DNA of 64,000 bases from Chaetomium olivaceum (Eukaryota > Ascomycota > Sordariomycetes > Sordariales > Chaetomiaceae), in contig JAYWVB010000006.1 in assembly GCA_039881045.1 (NCBI GenBank), positions 930,001-994,000 of the forward strand. Direction: 5' to 3'. Made by a program: the position numbers and the translations under genes. Below the pieces are notes generated by a model. That model searched no databases. It was not told the origin of the DNA and saw only the letters and a program-made list of their open reading frames with translations. The first letter of the stretch is position 1; each line of letters opens with the position of its first letter. Positions 42,101 through 50,758 of the stretch are shown here, piece by piece.

Positions 42101-44009
42101 TGTGCGTTGTGTTGTTCACCTTATCCCGCACCTGCCATTCGCCGCGCGCTCCCCTTCCGGCTGCCCGTCCGGGTTGGCGACACGGCTGCGACTGGACTCT
42201 CACGATACCACCACCCACACACACCCTCCCCCCTCCGGCCTTCGCCACCTCGCCGTGGGTTGTCGTTGACGCCCTGCTGTCCTCCCGGATGGCTGGGCTG
42301 GGCTGTGCCGGAGCCGGTTACGTTGCCGATTCTCCTTGCCTCCACTCGCGGGAGGTGGTAGCGAAGGGGGGGGATGTCCCGGCGTTGAGCCGAGCTGGCT
42401 CGTTGTCTGGCCGGTGGTGGGTGTGGTGGTGATGGTGATGGGGCCATGGAGGGTAGACCAGGCAACTGTAGTGGCAGAGGAGAGCAGGAGGGGCATGATG
42501 GAGCATGAAAAAGGGCGTCCATCCATCCGACCTGGCCTGTCTTTGGTGTCTGGTCCGATGCCTTGCGACCTAACGATGACGGAGCCCGCTCGTTCCTGCA
42601 GAAAGTGTCGCAGTGTTAGCGCCTGGCCTTTTGGTTTTTTTTTTTTCTGTCTTTTTTTTCCTTCAGTGCGTTCCTTTTGAGTATTGATCGGCATTACGGC
42701 AAGTGTCGGTGTGGTGCCGAGAGGTCCTCCTGCTGCTGCTTGGGCAGGCCGTCCCCAAGGTCAACCACTCTCCTGACGACATCCTCGCTGTGGTGGCCCC
42801 CGCCTCTCGTCGGGGTGCGCTCTCACCTGATTTGAGAACTTTTGGACGGGTCGATGTCATGCCTGGCGAGAGACGTCATCCAGTCATGGGCTAGTTGCCT
42901 CACTTTGGGTGGGAAGTCAGTCATTTCTCAACGGACCGCTTGGTCCTACCCGTCAGTGGGTGTGCCGGGTGGCTTGCTTCTCCCCGGGCACTGCAGGGTC
43001 GGCACAGCATGGCTGTGACTGAACAAAGCCCTTCTCCTCTTCGTCAACGTGATATCCTCACGCCCTGGAGGAAGGTTGGACTTGTTGGACTTGACTCGAT
43101 TCTTGTTGGGTCTGGAAGTCACTGAGGGTCGGTCCAGCACCGTGTCGAGGCACTGTGGGCTTCCATTTGCCTTCTCTCGAAGGTCTGTGTATGGTCCTTT
43201 GCCCTACCCGTGTGGTGATAGGCTGGCCTTGTTTCACAAACTGCAGAGGCAACCCGTCACGGGACTCGGACGAGGACGCATGTCATTGTCGGGAGGTCGA
43301 ATTAAACTTGGGTTATCGGGTACAAGGTCCATCCCTTTGACACTTTTGTGCAAGGTTGGGGAAGGGATTGGCGTTACCACAGGGCTGGAGCCGGGGAAAG
43401 GATGCGTCAGACGGTGATTGCCTTGCCTTGTCTGTGGCGATGTTCATTTCAGCTGTCAGGGGAAAGGGGGGCTTTGGTGTGATACGTTCGAGACGGAATT
43501 GTTGACCTTTGCCATTTCCCGGTTGAGGATGGCGACAAAAGCTATGCTGATCCCATTTGTCCGTCCGTCGCGAATGACTCACCTTGTCTGTATATTGCCC
43601 CCAGTCATAATGGAATTCTTGACATTGGCTGCCTCGCGGCATTGTGCTCAACTGTTCGTTCTCCTCGAATCAAGTGAGGCCTCCTACTCCTTTTTGCCAT
43701 CATCCAATATCTTGACCGATATCGCCTCAGACAAGGTGCGCGTCTTTTGTCTAATATCTTGACTCCTATCTATCGCCTCAAACAGAGTGCGCGGCCTACA
43801 CACCGCCTGGTGCCTAGCCGATTGAGGTGCCATCCTCTCCCCGACGGACGGCAGACAGCAGACGGCGACCGACATGCCCCGACCGACATGACTCGGTTGA
43901 GCAGTTCTAGCTTGATGCACTTTTACAAGCCCTGTTTCGGAGGTATGGGGTTTGCCCATTGGCTTTGTGCGACCTGACACGTGCGTAAGACGGTGGGGAC
44001 TGGTTGACG
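36130..44009. other. Largest gene-poor region, about 7.9 kb
   Basis: No supported gene. The best isolated stretch is 37740-37860 (+): a frame reading TVYEIDSVSKNAQGL with good codon use up to a GTGAGC donor-like site at 37855, possibly a relic exon. Frames of 120-260 codons at 36198-36923, 39507-40277 and 41899-42432 lack motifs and sit in GC- or CT-biased sequence. The left end must hold the promoter of the gene at 36129. Confidence 0.4.
43701..43793. repeat. Imperfect direct duplication of about 40 bp
   Basis: Two adjacent copies containing AATATCTTGAC, then TATCGCCTCA and GAGTGCGCG / AGGTGCGCG, differing by a few substitutions and a small insertion. Confidence 0.6.
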
Positions 44010-44062
44010 CGCTGCCGGTAGCCTGGTCTAGTCGCTGCCGGTAGCCTGGTCTAGTCGCTGCC
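44010..44062. repeat. 23-bp tandem duplication
   Basis: CGCTGCCGGTAGCCTGGTC plus TAGT occurs at 44010-44032 and 44033-44055 without change, followed by a 7-bp partial third copy. Confidence 0.9.
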
Positions 44063-45026
44063 TTTTTTTTTGTCTGGGGACTGCTGCCTTGGTGGCATGT
44101 GACTTTGCGCGCGTCGAGCCTTGTCGGGCTTTGGTGAAGGTTGTGTTAGATTAGGTATGTGGAAATGTCGCCGTTGCATGGGTGGCTTTGTCCTTTGGGA
44201 AGGAAGTCTTGCGGGGAAGAGCCGCATGATTGTTGGAGGTGGGTGGTGTAACGTGGGCTTGAAGGTCGTGGCGACCTAATCTCGGGCTTCGTGAAGCCTT
44301 GGGCTTGTAGCTTCTAGTGGTTGTTAGGCTGAGAAATGAGTACCCAGGGAGTTTTGAGAGGTAAAGTTTAGACACGTACACTCTTCCGAGGCGGCGGGTC
44401 GTTGCAACATCTAAGTCGACCTCCAAGTCTCCCTTGGCAATCCTCGTCAACATTCATCAGGACTTAGAAACGAACGACTGTCGCCGTCATCTGCTCCGGC
44501 CGTTCTTTGCGCAACTTTCACGTCACACACACCTAACCTTCTCACATCATATTTGTACATAACCGGTATCCCCGAGATCACACTTCGTTAAGGCACCCCA
44601 ATAGCCGTGACTGACCCTTGTCCTCCTCATCATCTTCTTTTCTCGAATGTCGAGAGTCGGATATTCTCTACTAGGAATAGTATTTAAGAGGTAAGCGATT
44701 TCTCGATCAGAAATCGCAGGAGGTAAACAAGGGGGATTTAGGAAAGAGCACGGATAGCTTGGAGGGTATTCTACACATAGTCAATAAAAGCGAAGCAAAA
44801 CAAAACAAAGACACCAAAAGAAACAAGGTAGACGATAGAAATAGAAAAGAAAGCAAGATAGCTAAATAAAGAGAGCACAATGAAAAATAACAAAAGAGAA
44901 GAGAAATGAAGAACTACTCGGGATGTCCTTTTCTTTCTCCTATATCCCATCCCTGACAGGGCCACCGATTATGTATAGCCAAAAGGCAAAGGCAGCTTAG
45001 TCACCTTGAGGATGTTGCCGTTGTGG

Positions 45027-45171
45027 TTAACACAATGGATCCCTTTTTGCATGTCCCGTTCGATGAGGAATGTCTGGCGATTTAGAGTTATCCGCTAACC
45101 CTAACTTCCCCCCCCCTCGGCCGCTCCGATGTCGACGTGTGACTTGGGTTGACCTTGATATACCGCTGCAT
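45027..45171 (-). pseudogene. Partial duplicate of the SERPRGG module
   Basis: Read on the reverse strand from the ATG at 45171: MQRYIKVNPSHTSTSERPRG, matching RYIKVKPSNPSISERPRGG at about 45890-45835. The G-run after the match differs in length between copies (9 against 8), shifting the frame. It carries CTAACCCTAAC on the + strand. Confidence 0.45.
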
Positions 45172-45180
45172 CTTCTTGGC
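45091..45180. repeat. Direct repeat, copy 1 (partner about 45812-45902)
   Basis: About 85 bp sharing CCGCT, a C8-9 tract, GGCCGCTCCGAT, TCGACG, ACTTGG and TTGACCTTGAT in the same order as 45812-45902. Differences are mostly C-T/G-A transitions. Confidence 0.75.
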
Positions 45181-45231
45181 CGTCAAAGTCTGGACCTTGG
45201 TTGTATGTACTTGCTTTTTTTTCCACCCTTG

Positions 45232-47058
45232 TTACAGGTCCATAGCCATGATCGCGAGCGCCGACGTGACGATGTTGTCATAGTCATTCCCCTTCAGCTC
45301 CACCCGGAGTAGGGAATCCAACAGGGCCAGCATTGCCGACTCCAGCGCCACTGTGTAGGTCATGTCCATAATGGTATTCACGGTTTCCAGCTGCTCCGCC
45401 GAGAGCATGGCTGGTGGCGGCTTCGGGAACTTGTCTGAGCTTGGGCCACCCGTCTGGTAGATTGCCACCCTCATCGCGTAGGTGATGATCAACTTCCACA
45501 CGCGAAGATAGTTGTTAGTCGCCTTTTGGGTGATAACGCGAAATTGTTGGGATTTTTCGTCGTCATTAACCCTCCGGCCGATGGCGATCCGGCTCGACAT
45601 GTTATTTTCTGCGTCTATGTGGCGCGCTCCTTGCTCCACCACACTGCGAAGGGTCGTAGAGGAGCCATAGGAGCTCGCTCGCTGTATAGCCCGAGAGGTG
45701 GTCTTCCACCCTAAGTTTTCGCAGGAATTCGTTGGTCTGGGGGTTGCCTATGTCTCGCGCTGTAACCATGCGGCTTGCTGTCTCCACTTCGTTGAGACCC
45801 TGGAGGCGTTTAGCCGCTAGCCCCAACTCCCCCCCCTTGGCCGCTCCGATATCGACGGGTTACTTGGTTTGACCTTGATGTATCGTTGTATTGGCTGGCG
45901 GTGCGGAGGGTTGAGAGGGTCCCGCGGAGGGTTGGGACGGTCGAGCCGAGAGCCGAGGTAGTGCGGCAGATGACGCCGGACCACTCAGGTTCAAGTTTTT
46001 CATTATCTGGGAGAGAGGGTAAATGCTGTCAGGAGTTGAACTCAGAAATGGGGTGGGGCGCTCTCTGAGAACCTGAGACAAAGTCTCTAGTGAAGCTGCT
46101 CCCGGATTTGTCATCAAGATGGACAAAACGGGTGTCGAGCTTCTTCCATTCAGCCTCTAGAATGCGGCGATTGGATATGACGTTCTGGTACACTTGGCTT
46201 TTAGCGTCGTGCTTCCACGAGGCAAGCGTCGAATTCGACATGCCACCAACTCGGTCTGCGTATGAGAAAAGCATATCGAGTCTGAGAAAACCGGCAGTAT
46301 GTGGCAACTTGCTGTAATAGCGGGAGAAGCCGCTCAATCTTGACAATGTTGACGCTTGATAGCGTGGAGCTCATCGGCGGGTCCATGGCTACATTTAAGT
46401 CGCTATCCGCCAGGGTGAGCCACTGAGACTTCCATTTCTGCTTGAGTTTGCTATCGCCAATTACTAAGGCCAGATATTTCTCGGACTGCCTAAGCTTATT
46501 CTCACGGTAGTGAATTTGGTGTTGAAGTCAAGAATTGTCTGACAAGATAAGAAAAATATCAAGAGCAAGAAGAAAGAGAAAACAAAGAAAGAAAAAGAAA
46601 CGAGAAGGAGAAGACGTACCCAGTCCCGAGTAAAACTAACGTTGACATTTTGTTTAGCATCGGTAGGTTTCACCCACTTGACTCTTTTATGACAGAGCGC
46701 AGTAATTGGGCTCGGGGCCTCACTAGACTGCTGCGTGAAAACCTGAGGACGCAGGTGAGTAGACGCCGCTACAATGGGCGCCCTCACGATATTGACTGGC
46801 CATGCGAGACCCAATGTATCAACATCTGCCTCTTGCTTGATGATGGTAGTTTCTTGTCTAGGCGATGGACCAGGCACTAGTGAAATCGGACTATGGCTGA
46901 ATCGACGGATGGTCGCTGTCAAACTGGATTTGGTCGAAATTTCCCGTTGAGTTGCCATAGCTTGTACCAGCCCACGCGTCCTTGATTTTTGGATTCGGCC
47001 GCTGAAGTATCTGCAGCAAGGTAGGACCGCTGGAAGGGGAAGGGGTTCTTCTCGACAT
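45232..47058 (-). pseudogene. Decayed multi-frame gene in the accessory block
   Basis: Protein-like segments on the reverse strand follow one another in different frames. An ATG at 47058 starts MSRRTPSPSSGPTLLQILQR to 46891; then ATIRRFSHSPIS to about 46622 (KWVKPTDAKQNVNVSFTRDW, followed by a GTACGT donor and a 46.5-46.6 kb AG-rich intron-like stretch). Next come TYCRFSQTRYAFLIRR, SYADRVGGMSNSTLASWKHD and VISNRRILEAEWKKLDTRFV (46.0-46.4 kb), then SERPRGG / LGLAAKRLQGLNEVET (45.6-45.9 kb), and finally SRIAIGRRVNDDEKSQQFRV to LRVELKGNDYDNIVTSALAI, ending TAA at 45232. Parts could be joined by introns, but at least two breaks fall at G/C homopolymers. The last segment reminds me of the central region of large fungal accessory proteins found near helicase or ORSELD-type genes; that is only a suggestion. 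Confidence 0.5.
45812..45902. repeat. Direct repeat, copy 2
   Basis: Partner of the 45091-45180 copy; see that entry. Both encode the RYIKVxPS...SERPRGG module on the reverse strand. Confidence 0.75.
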
Positions 47059-47232
47059 GATTGCTGTGTCTCGGCGGACCCGATTGTTGATGCTCGGAAA
47101 AGGAAATGCGAAGTAGAGAAAGGTGGATAATAAACAATGACAGAATGGGGGAGAGGGGTGGTTGGGGAGCAGTGAATAAACAGACTCGTGCTTCCTACAT
47201 GTGACATCGATGGGACGATGGTTAGAGGTAGC

Positions 47233-47248
47233 ACAGTTATCAGAATTA
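47233..47248. repeat. LINE target-site duplication, left copy
   Basis: ACAGTTATCAGAATTA, identical to 48640-48655. Confidence 0.88.
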
Positions 47249-48639
47249 TTATTATTCATACTCCGCTGTGCCTTAAGGCGTGCCGGACCCTCAGCTATTT
47301 ACTGTACAGGAAAACCGCGCCCTCACAGGCCGGATGAAAAACCCATACCAATCTTCAAGGAAAGTACACGTGTGTGAGCCTGCGAATACAAAGAGAGGAG
47401 GCCCCCTGGCCTCCGAAGGAGGGGCGTGTTAGGCCGCCGCTTCCAGCTCGAGCCTCCTAGCCAAACTGTACATCGGCAGCCTTCCTGAGTCCATCAGCCA
47501 TCCCAGGACCCTCCTCGTGAGCCGTGTGTTGCAGGATCAATACCGTGCAGAACAGAGTAAAAGTCCCGTCGCGTTCGAATTCCAGCTCTCTCCCATCTTC
47601 GAGTCAGCGGTGGGGCCAAACACCACACTACCAGGTGCTCGGCAGTCTCCCGTCCTTCGCCGCACTGGCAGGCGGGCGTTAGGATCTCTGGGACTCCTCG
47701 TGTAAACAGAAAGTCCCGTAGGCCTATTGCCCCCGTTCGGATCTGGACCAGCAGAGAACTCCTCGCCTTGGTGAGACCGTCGTGCCGTCTTGGTTTCCTC
47801 TCGGAATAGCGTCTCTCGCTGATGGTCAAAGTCGTCCGCTGGTCTGGTGATTGCTCTACGTCCCGTTCCTTTAGCCACCTCGCTCTCCAGGCTTCCTCCG
47901 CTACCCTGTTTGTATCTACAGCTCCCCCCGTCCAGCGCGCAATCGTGCTTGCGGCGTTCTCCACTGCCGTGGGCTCCCGCAGTCCCACTGTTCGCGGCCG
48001 GCCCCTGCCGCCGTACCCCGACCGGAGTCTCTGCTGTATCTTGCGACAGGCGGTAAGAACGACGCTCCCTGCGGTCTTCTTGCCGCCCTGGCCGTCGTCT
48101 AAGTCGGTTCGCTGGAGCCTGGTTTCAAAGTCCGCAAGTCGCTTGTTGAGGTATAGGTCCAACGGTGGCACCCACGCCTCCGTTTCAAGGTTGCGGATGG
48201 GAGTGTGCTTGAAGGCTCCCGTCACAATCCGCAAGCTTTTGTTCTGGGCCTTCCCGAGGGCCTTGGTGATGCCTTTCTTTACCGGCTCGCCTCCTACGTC
48301 CGTGGGGATGTGAAACGACGATGCGCCGTAGGCCAGCGCTGACCGGATGCACTTTGTGTACACTTCTCGCGCTTTAGCTAGCCCCAGTCCCCACGTCGTC
48401 GCCGCTAGCCTCGACAGGGCGTAGCTCTGGGTCTTCAGCTTCCTCTCCACCGCCGCAAGGTGGGCTTTCCAGTTGAGCTTCCGGTCTAGCCAGACTCCTA
48501 GAAACCTGGCAGACTCTTTTGGTCTGACGGGGCTGGTGCCTCTCCCTGGGTTGGTGAGTTCCAGCTGGTTCGTCCACTGCCGTCGTCCCTTGTTGAAATG
48601 AATTAGCTCGCTCTTTTCCGGGGCGAACTTCATCCCCCG
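47249..48639 (-). mobile_element. 5'-truncated LINE (Tad-like non-LTR retrotransposon)
   Basis: A 1,391-bp insertion bounded by a 16-bp direct repeat. Read on the reverse strand it begins inside the reverse transcriptase domain, ends its ORF at 47494, has a 245-bp 3' UTR and finishes in an AATAATAA-type tail next to the duplication. 5' truncation, an A/T-rich 3' tail and a long target duplication are the hallmarks of target-primed reverse transcription. It sits about 190 bp upstream of the decayed gene's ATG at 47058. Confidence 0.88.
47494..48633 (-). CDS. Non-LTR retrotransposon ORF2, C-terminal fragment (RT thumb and zinc-knuckle region)
   Basis: Uninterrupted 379-codon frame. It starts within the palm/thumb of the reverse transcriptase: MKFAPEKSELIHF, then RFLGVWLDRKLNWKAHL, the conserved LINE block after the catalytic motif. 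Next come SYALSRLAATTWGLGLAKAR and KCIRSALAYGASSFHIP. The C-terminal region carries CQCGEGRETAEHLVVWC, a CxC...HxxxxC zinc-knuckle-like motif typical of Tad/I-clade ORF2 ends. The catalytic YADD part and the endonuclease are missing, so it cannot transpose alone. Lack of stops indicates a recent insertion that has not been mutated by RIP. Confidence 0.88.
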   Translation of the reverse strand: MKFAPEKSELIHFNKGRRQWTNQLELTNPGRGTSPVRPKESARFLGVWLDRKLNWKAHLAAVERKLKTQSYALSRLAATTWGLGLAKAREVYTKCIRSALAYGASSFHIPTDVGGEPVKKGITKALGKAQNKSLRIVTGAFKHTPIRNLETEAWVPPLDLYLNKRLADFETRLQRTDLDDGQGGKKTAGSVVLTACRKIQQRLRSGYGGRGRPRTVGLREPTAVENAASTIARWTGGAVDTNRVAEEAWRARWLKERDVEQSPDQRTTLTISERRYSERKPRRHDGLTKARSSLLVQIRTGAIGLRDFLFTRGVPEILTPACQCGEGRETAEHLVVWCLAPPLTRRWERAGIRTRRDFYSVLHGIDPATHGSRGGSWDG

Positions 48640-48655
48640 ACAGTTATCAGAATTA
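48640..48655. repeat. LINE target-site duplication, right copy
   Basis: ACAGTTATCAGAATTA, identical to 47233-47248. Confidence 0.88.
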
Positions 48656-48756
48656 GGCAGGGTTGAGACAAATTAAAGAGATCGCGTGGCTGAAACATGA
48701 TGGTGAAGGAGAGAGTTCAGCTTTGGCACGCCGCAGCCCCGAGAGGCTGTTAGTTA

Positions 48757-49205
48757 GTATGTGTCACGAATATGCCAACAGGTGGGACCTCGGGGCGCGG
48801 GACGCCCCGAGGCGGTCGTGGCAAACGAACCAATCAGAGACAAAGGGAGGTGATCAGTGAGCTCAGTCGCCAAGCACAGACTGAGCACACTAAGCACCAG
48901 GACGAGACCACCAATCAGAATGACAACAAGGCAGGAGGTGATCAGTGAGCTCAGTCGACGCGTATAGACTGAGCACACTGAGCACCCAGGAATTAGATAG
49001 TATATAGTCACTCGTTCTGGAGAGCTCTGGGAGTTCTCCAGTTAGCAATCACAACTACAGTTCGCTACAAGCTCGAGAGCCTACTGTTGAGACAAGTCTT
49101 TGTTGTGCACCCTTTGGCTGCACCGAACCTAGTACCTTTGCAAGACACCTTCAATCAGACTGAACCCTAACAGGACGAGGTCCAGGAGAGGTTCGTCACA
49201 GTATG
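48757..49205. repeat. 5-bp target duplication flanking the solo LTR
   Basis: GTATG at 48757-48761 and again at 49201-49205, immediately outside the LTR ends. Confidence 0.85.
48762..49200. mobile_element. Solo LTR, 439 bp
   Basis: Begins TGTCACGAA and ends TTCGTCACA, that is TG...CA with near-perfect terminal inverted repeats. It is flanked by GTATG on both sides, the 5-bp duplication made by an integrase. Inside are TATATA at 49001-49006 and two copies of an about 55-bp unit (GAGGTGATCAGTGAGCTCAG...) at 48847 and 48935. No internal retrotransposon coding sequence is nearby, so it is a recombination footprint. Ty1 or Ty3 class cannot be assigned. Confidence 0.88.
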
Positions 49206-49899
49206 TATCTTCTTGGAAGTGCCCAAGGCACGTCAGGTTTCCGGCTCGGCCATCCCGGGTTCTAGGTTCGAAGTCAAGAATAGAATCAAGGAAGACAACA
49301 ACCTGAGTGTTGGCCTGGCCGGACGGCCGGTGACTGAGCCCGGACGAGGGCCAAAGCTAGAGGAAGGGCGTACTGGCGGGTCGACTACGGCGTATGCTGG
49401 GATACTGCGTAGGCACGCCACAACAGAACAAACATGAGGCCCTTGCCTAAACCTTGAGGAATTGGTATGCCTCGGAAAGCCGTCGAAAGGGGTTTCAAGT
49501 GAAGAGCCGCATGTTTGATCATGCCGCAAAGTGGGTGCCAAAAGACCTAACCCAGGGGCAAGCAACGGGCTTACCGTCTGCCGTCTCACAACAGGTGTTC
49601 AATGTGCGTCACTACTGACCTAGGTACCCTATCTACGTATGCACCATACCGCCTTGCTGTGACTTTGGGTCTGTCCGTCCGTGTGTTGAATAGTACATTT
49701 ACACAATGCACAGGAGGTACGAAGTACGCAAGTCCACAGTTTGTGCTGGGCCAACCCACTTACCCCGGAATACCAAACAAAACAAACGAGCGACTGCCGT
49801 TTTACTTCGTACAAATTTGAGAGCGAATCCCGACGCACCCCAAAACAACCCCCCCCGCGCAAGGCCTGAATTGCTTTTTGTCGACCATTACCAACCGCC
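49206..49899. other. Spacer between solo LTR and Fta2-like gene
   Basis: No supported gene; a 74-codon frame at 49213 has no motif. The right part has a CCTAGGTACC word (49619) and a TAC-rich stretch upstream of the Fta2-like start. Confidence 0.4.
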
Positions 49900-50758
49900 A
49901 TGCCGCGACGCACACGAGGGCTCATACCCGCCAAGCCCCTTCCTCAAGTCCCAGGGCCGAAGCTTGTGCCCTTCACTCCCACCGCGCGCGCCGATATCCA
50001 GTTCATCAAGGAGCTCGGTGATCCAAACAGCAACAGGGATGGGCGCGTCTGGGAGGTCAGGATCAACCGGTCTGGGCGACACTATGCTCTGAAAATGGTA
50101 CATCTCCGCATCGCAGACGCCACTCTCCCTTCAATGTTCCCACCGGTTGTGCTAACTGTTCCAGTTTTACTTCACAACGACGGCCTGCATCGAGGAGACC
50201 TCTGCTCAAGCTGGCGAACTTGATTACGAGCTTGCATCTCCCCAGCTCTATTTCGACTACTTCGACGCTTTTGGCTGCGAGTGCCGTGCCTATGGTCGGC
50301 TAAAAGAAGAAAAGCGCAAAGATCTGGCAGTCCCGGCTCACGGGTACCTTTTTCTTACCCCAAAGCAGGAAGCCAAGATCACGAATAAGATGGCCGAGAG
50401 CATCACCGATCCCGACCTAGACGGCGACTTTTGGGGTCGAAGTGAAGAGACGCGGCATCTACCGATCCGGGCCATTGTTAAAGAGCTCGCAACCGACCCT
50501 GTCCACTTCCGCCCCTCGAATGTCATGAGGATGTGGGAGGCTCTGCAAGACTTCCACAGGCTGGGCGTCCTCGTCCGCGATATCACGGTTTTCAACTACA
50601 TGGGCGGAAAACTCATCGACCTGAGCCGGGCCTGGACTTGGCCGCATCCAGCACTCACCTATTACGACGATACACAGGTGGAGGACCAGAGATGGCGTGA
50701 CCCGTACTACCTCCACACCATAATCATCGAGTTCTACTGGGGGGAACGATGGGATTGA
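49900..50758 (+). CDS. Fta2-like protein (kinetochore Sim4 complex subunit family)
   Basis: Belongs to the Fta2 family, named after a Sim4/COMA-linked kinetochore subunit of fission yeast; many filamentous fungi have several divergent paralogues of unknown role. Exons 49900..50097 and 50165..50758; the 67-nt intron has donor GTACAT, branch GCTAAC and acceptor TTCCAG, phase 0; 263 aa. Visible: N-terminal FIKELGDPNSNRDGRVWEVR and HYALKMFYFTT, a kinase-like glycine-loop/beta-3 lysine arrangement (ALKM), a middle ECRAYGRLKE, and FHRLGVLVRDITVFNYMGGK, resembling a kinase catalytic loop with HRD-like LVRDITVFNY. End: IIIEFYWGERWD. A degenerate protein-kinase fold is therefore likely. Its location beside transposon relics suggests an accessory paralogue rather than the core kinetochore gene. 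Confidence 0.75.

Noticed and set aside
41899..42432. 177-codon forward frame with a hydrophobic Val/Cys stretch
   Set aside because: The hydrophobic part comes from a GTGTGTGTG tract and the rest is Pro/Arg noise.
44018..44040. A-box-like TGGTCTAGT suggesting a tRNA gene
   Set aside because: It is part of a 23-bp tandem duplication; no T-arm lies at the right distance.
49255..49290. GGTTCGAAGTC as a tRNA T-loop
   Set aside because: No pairing T-stem and no A box upstream.
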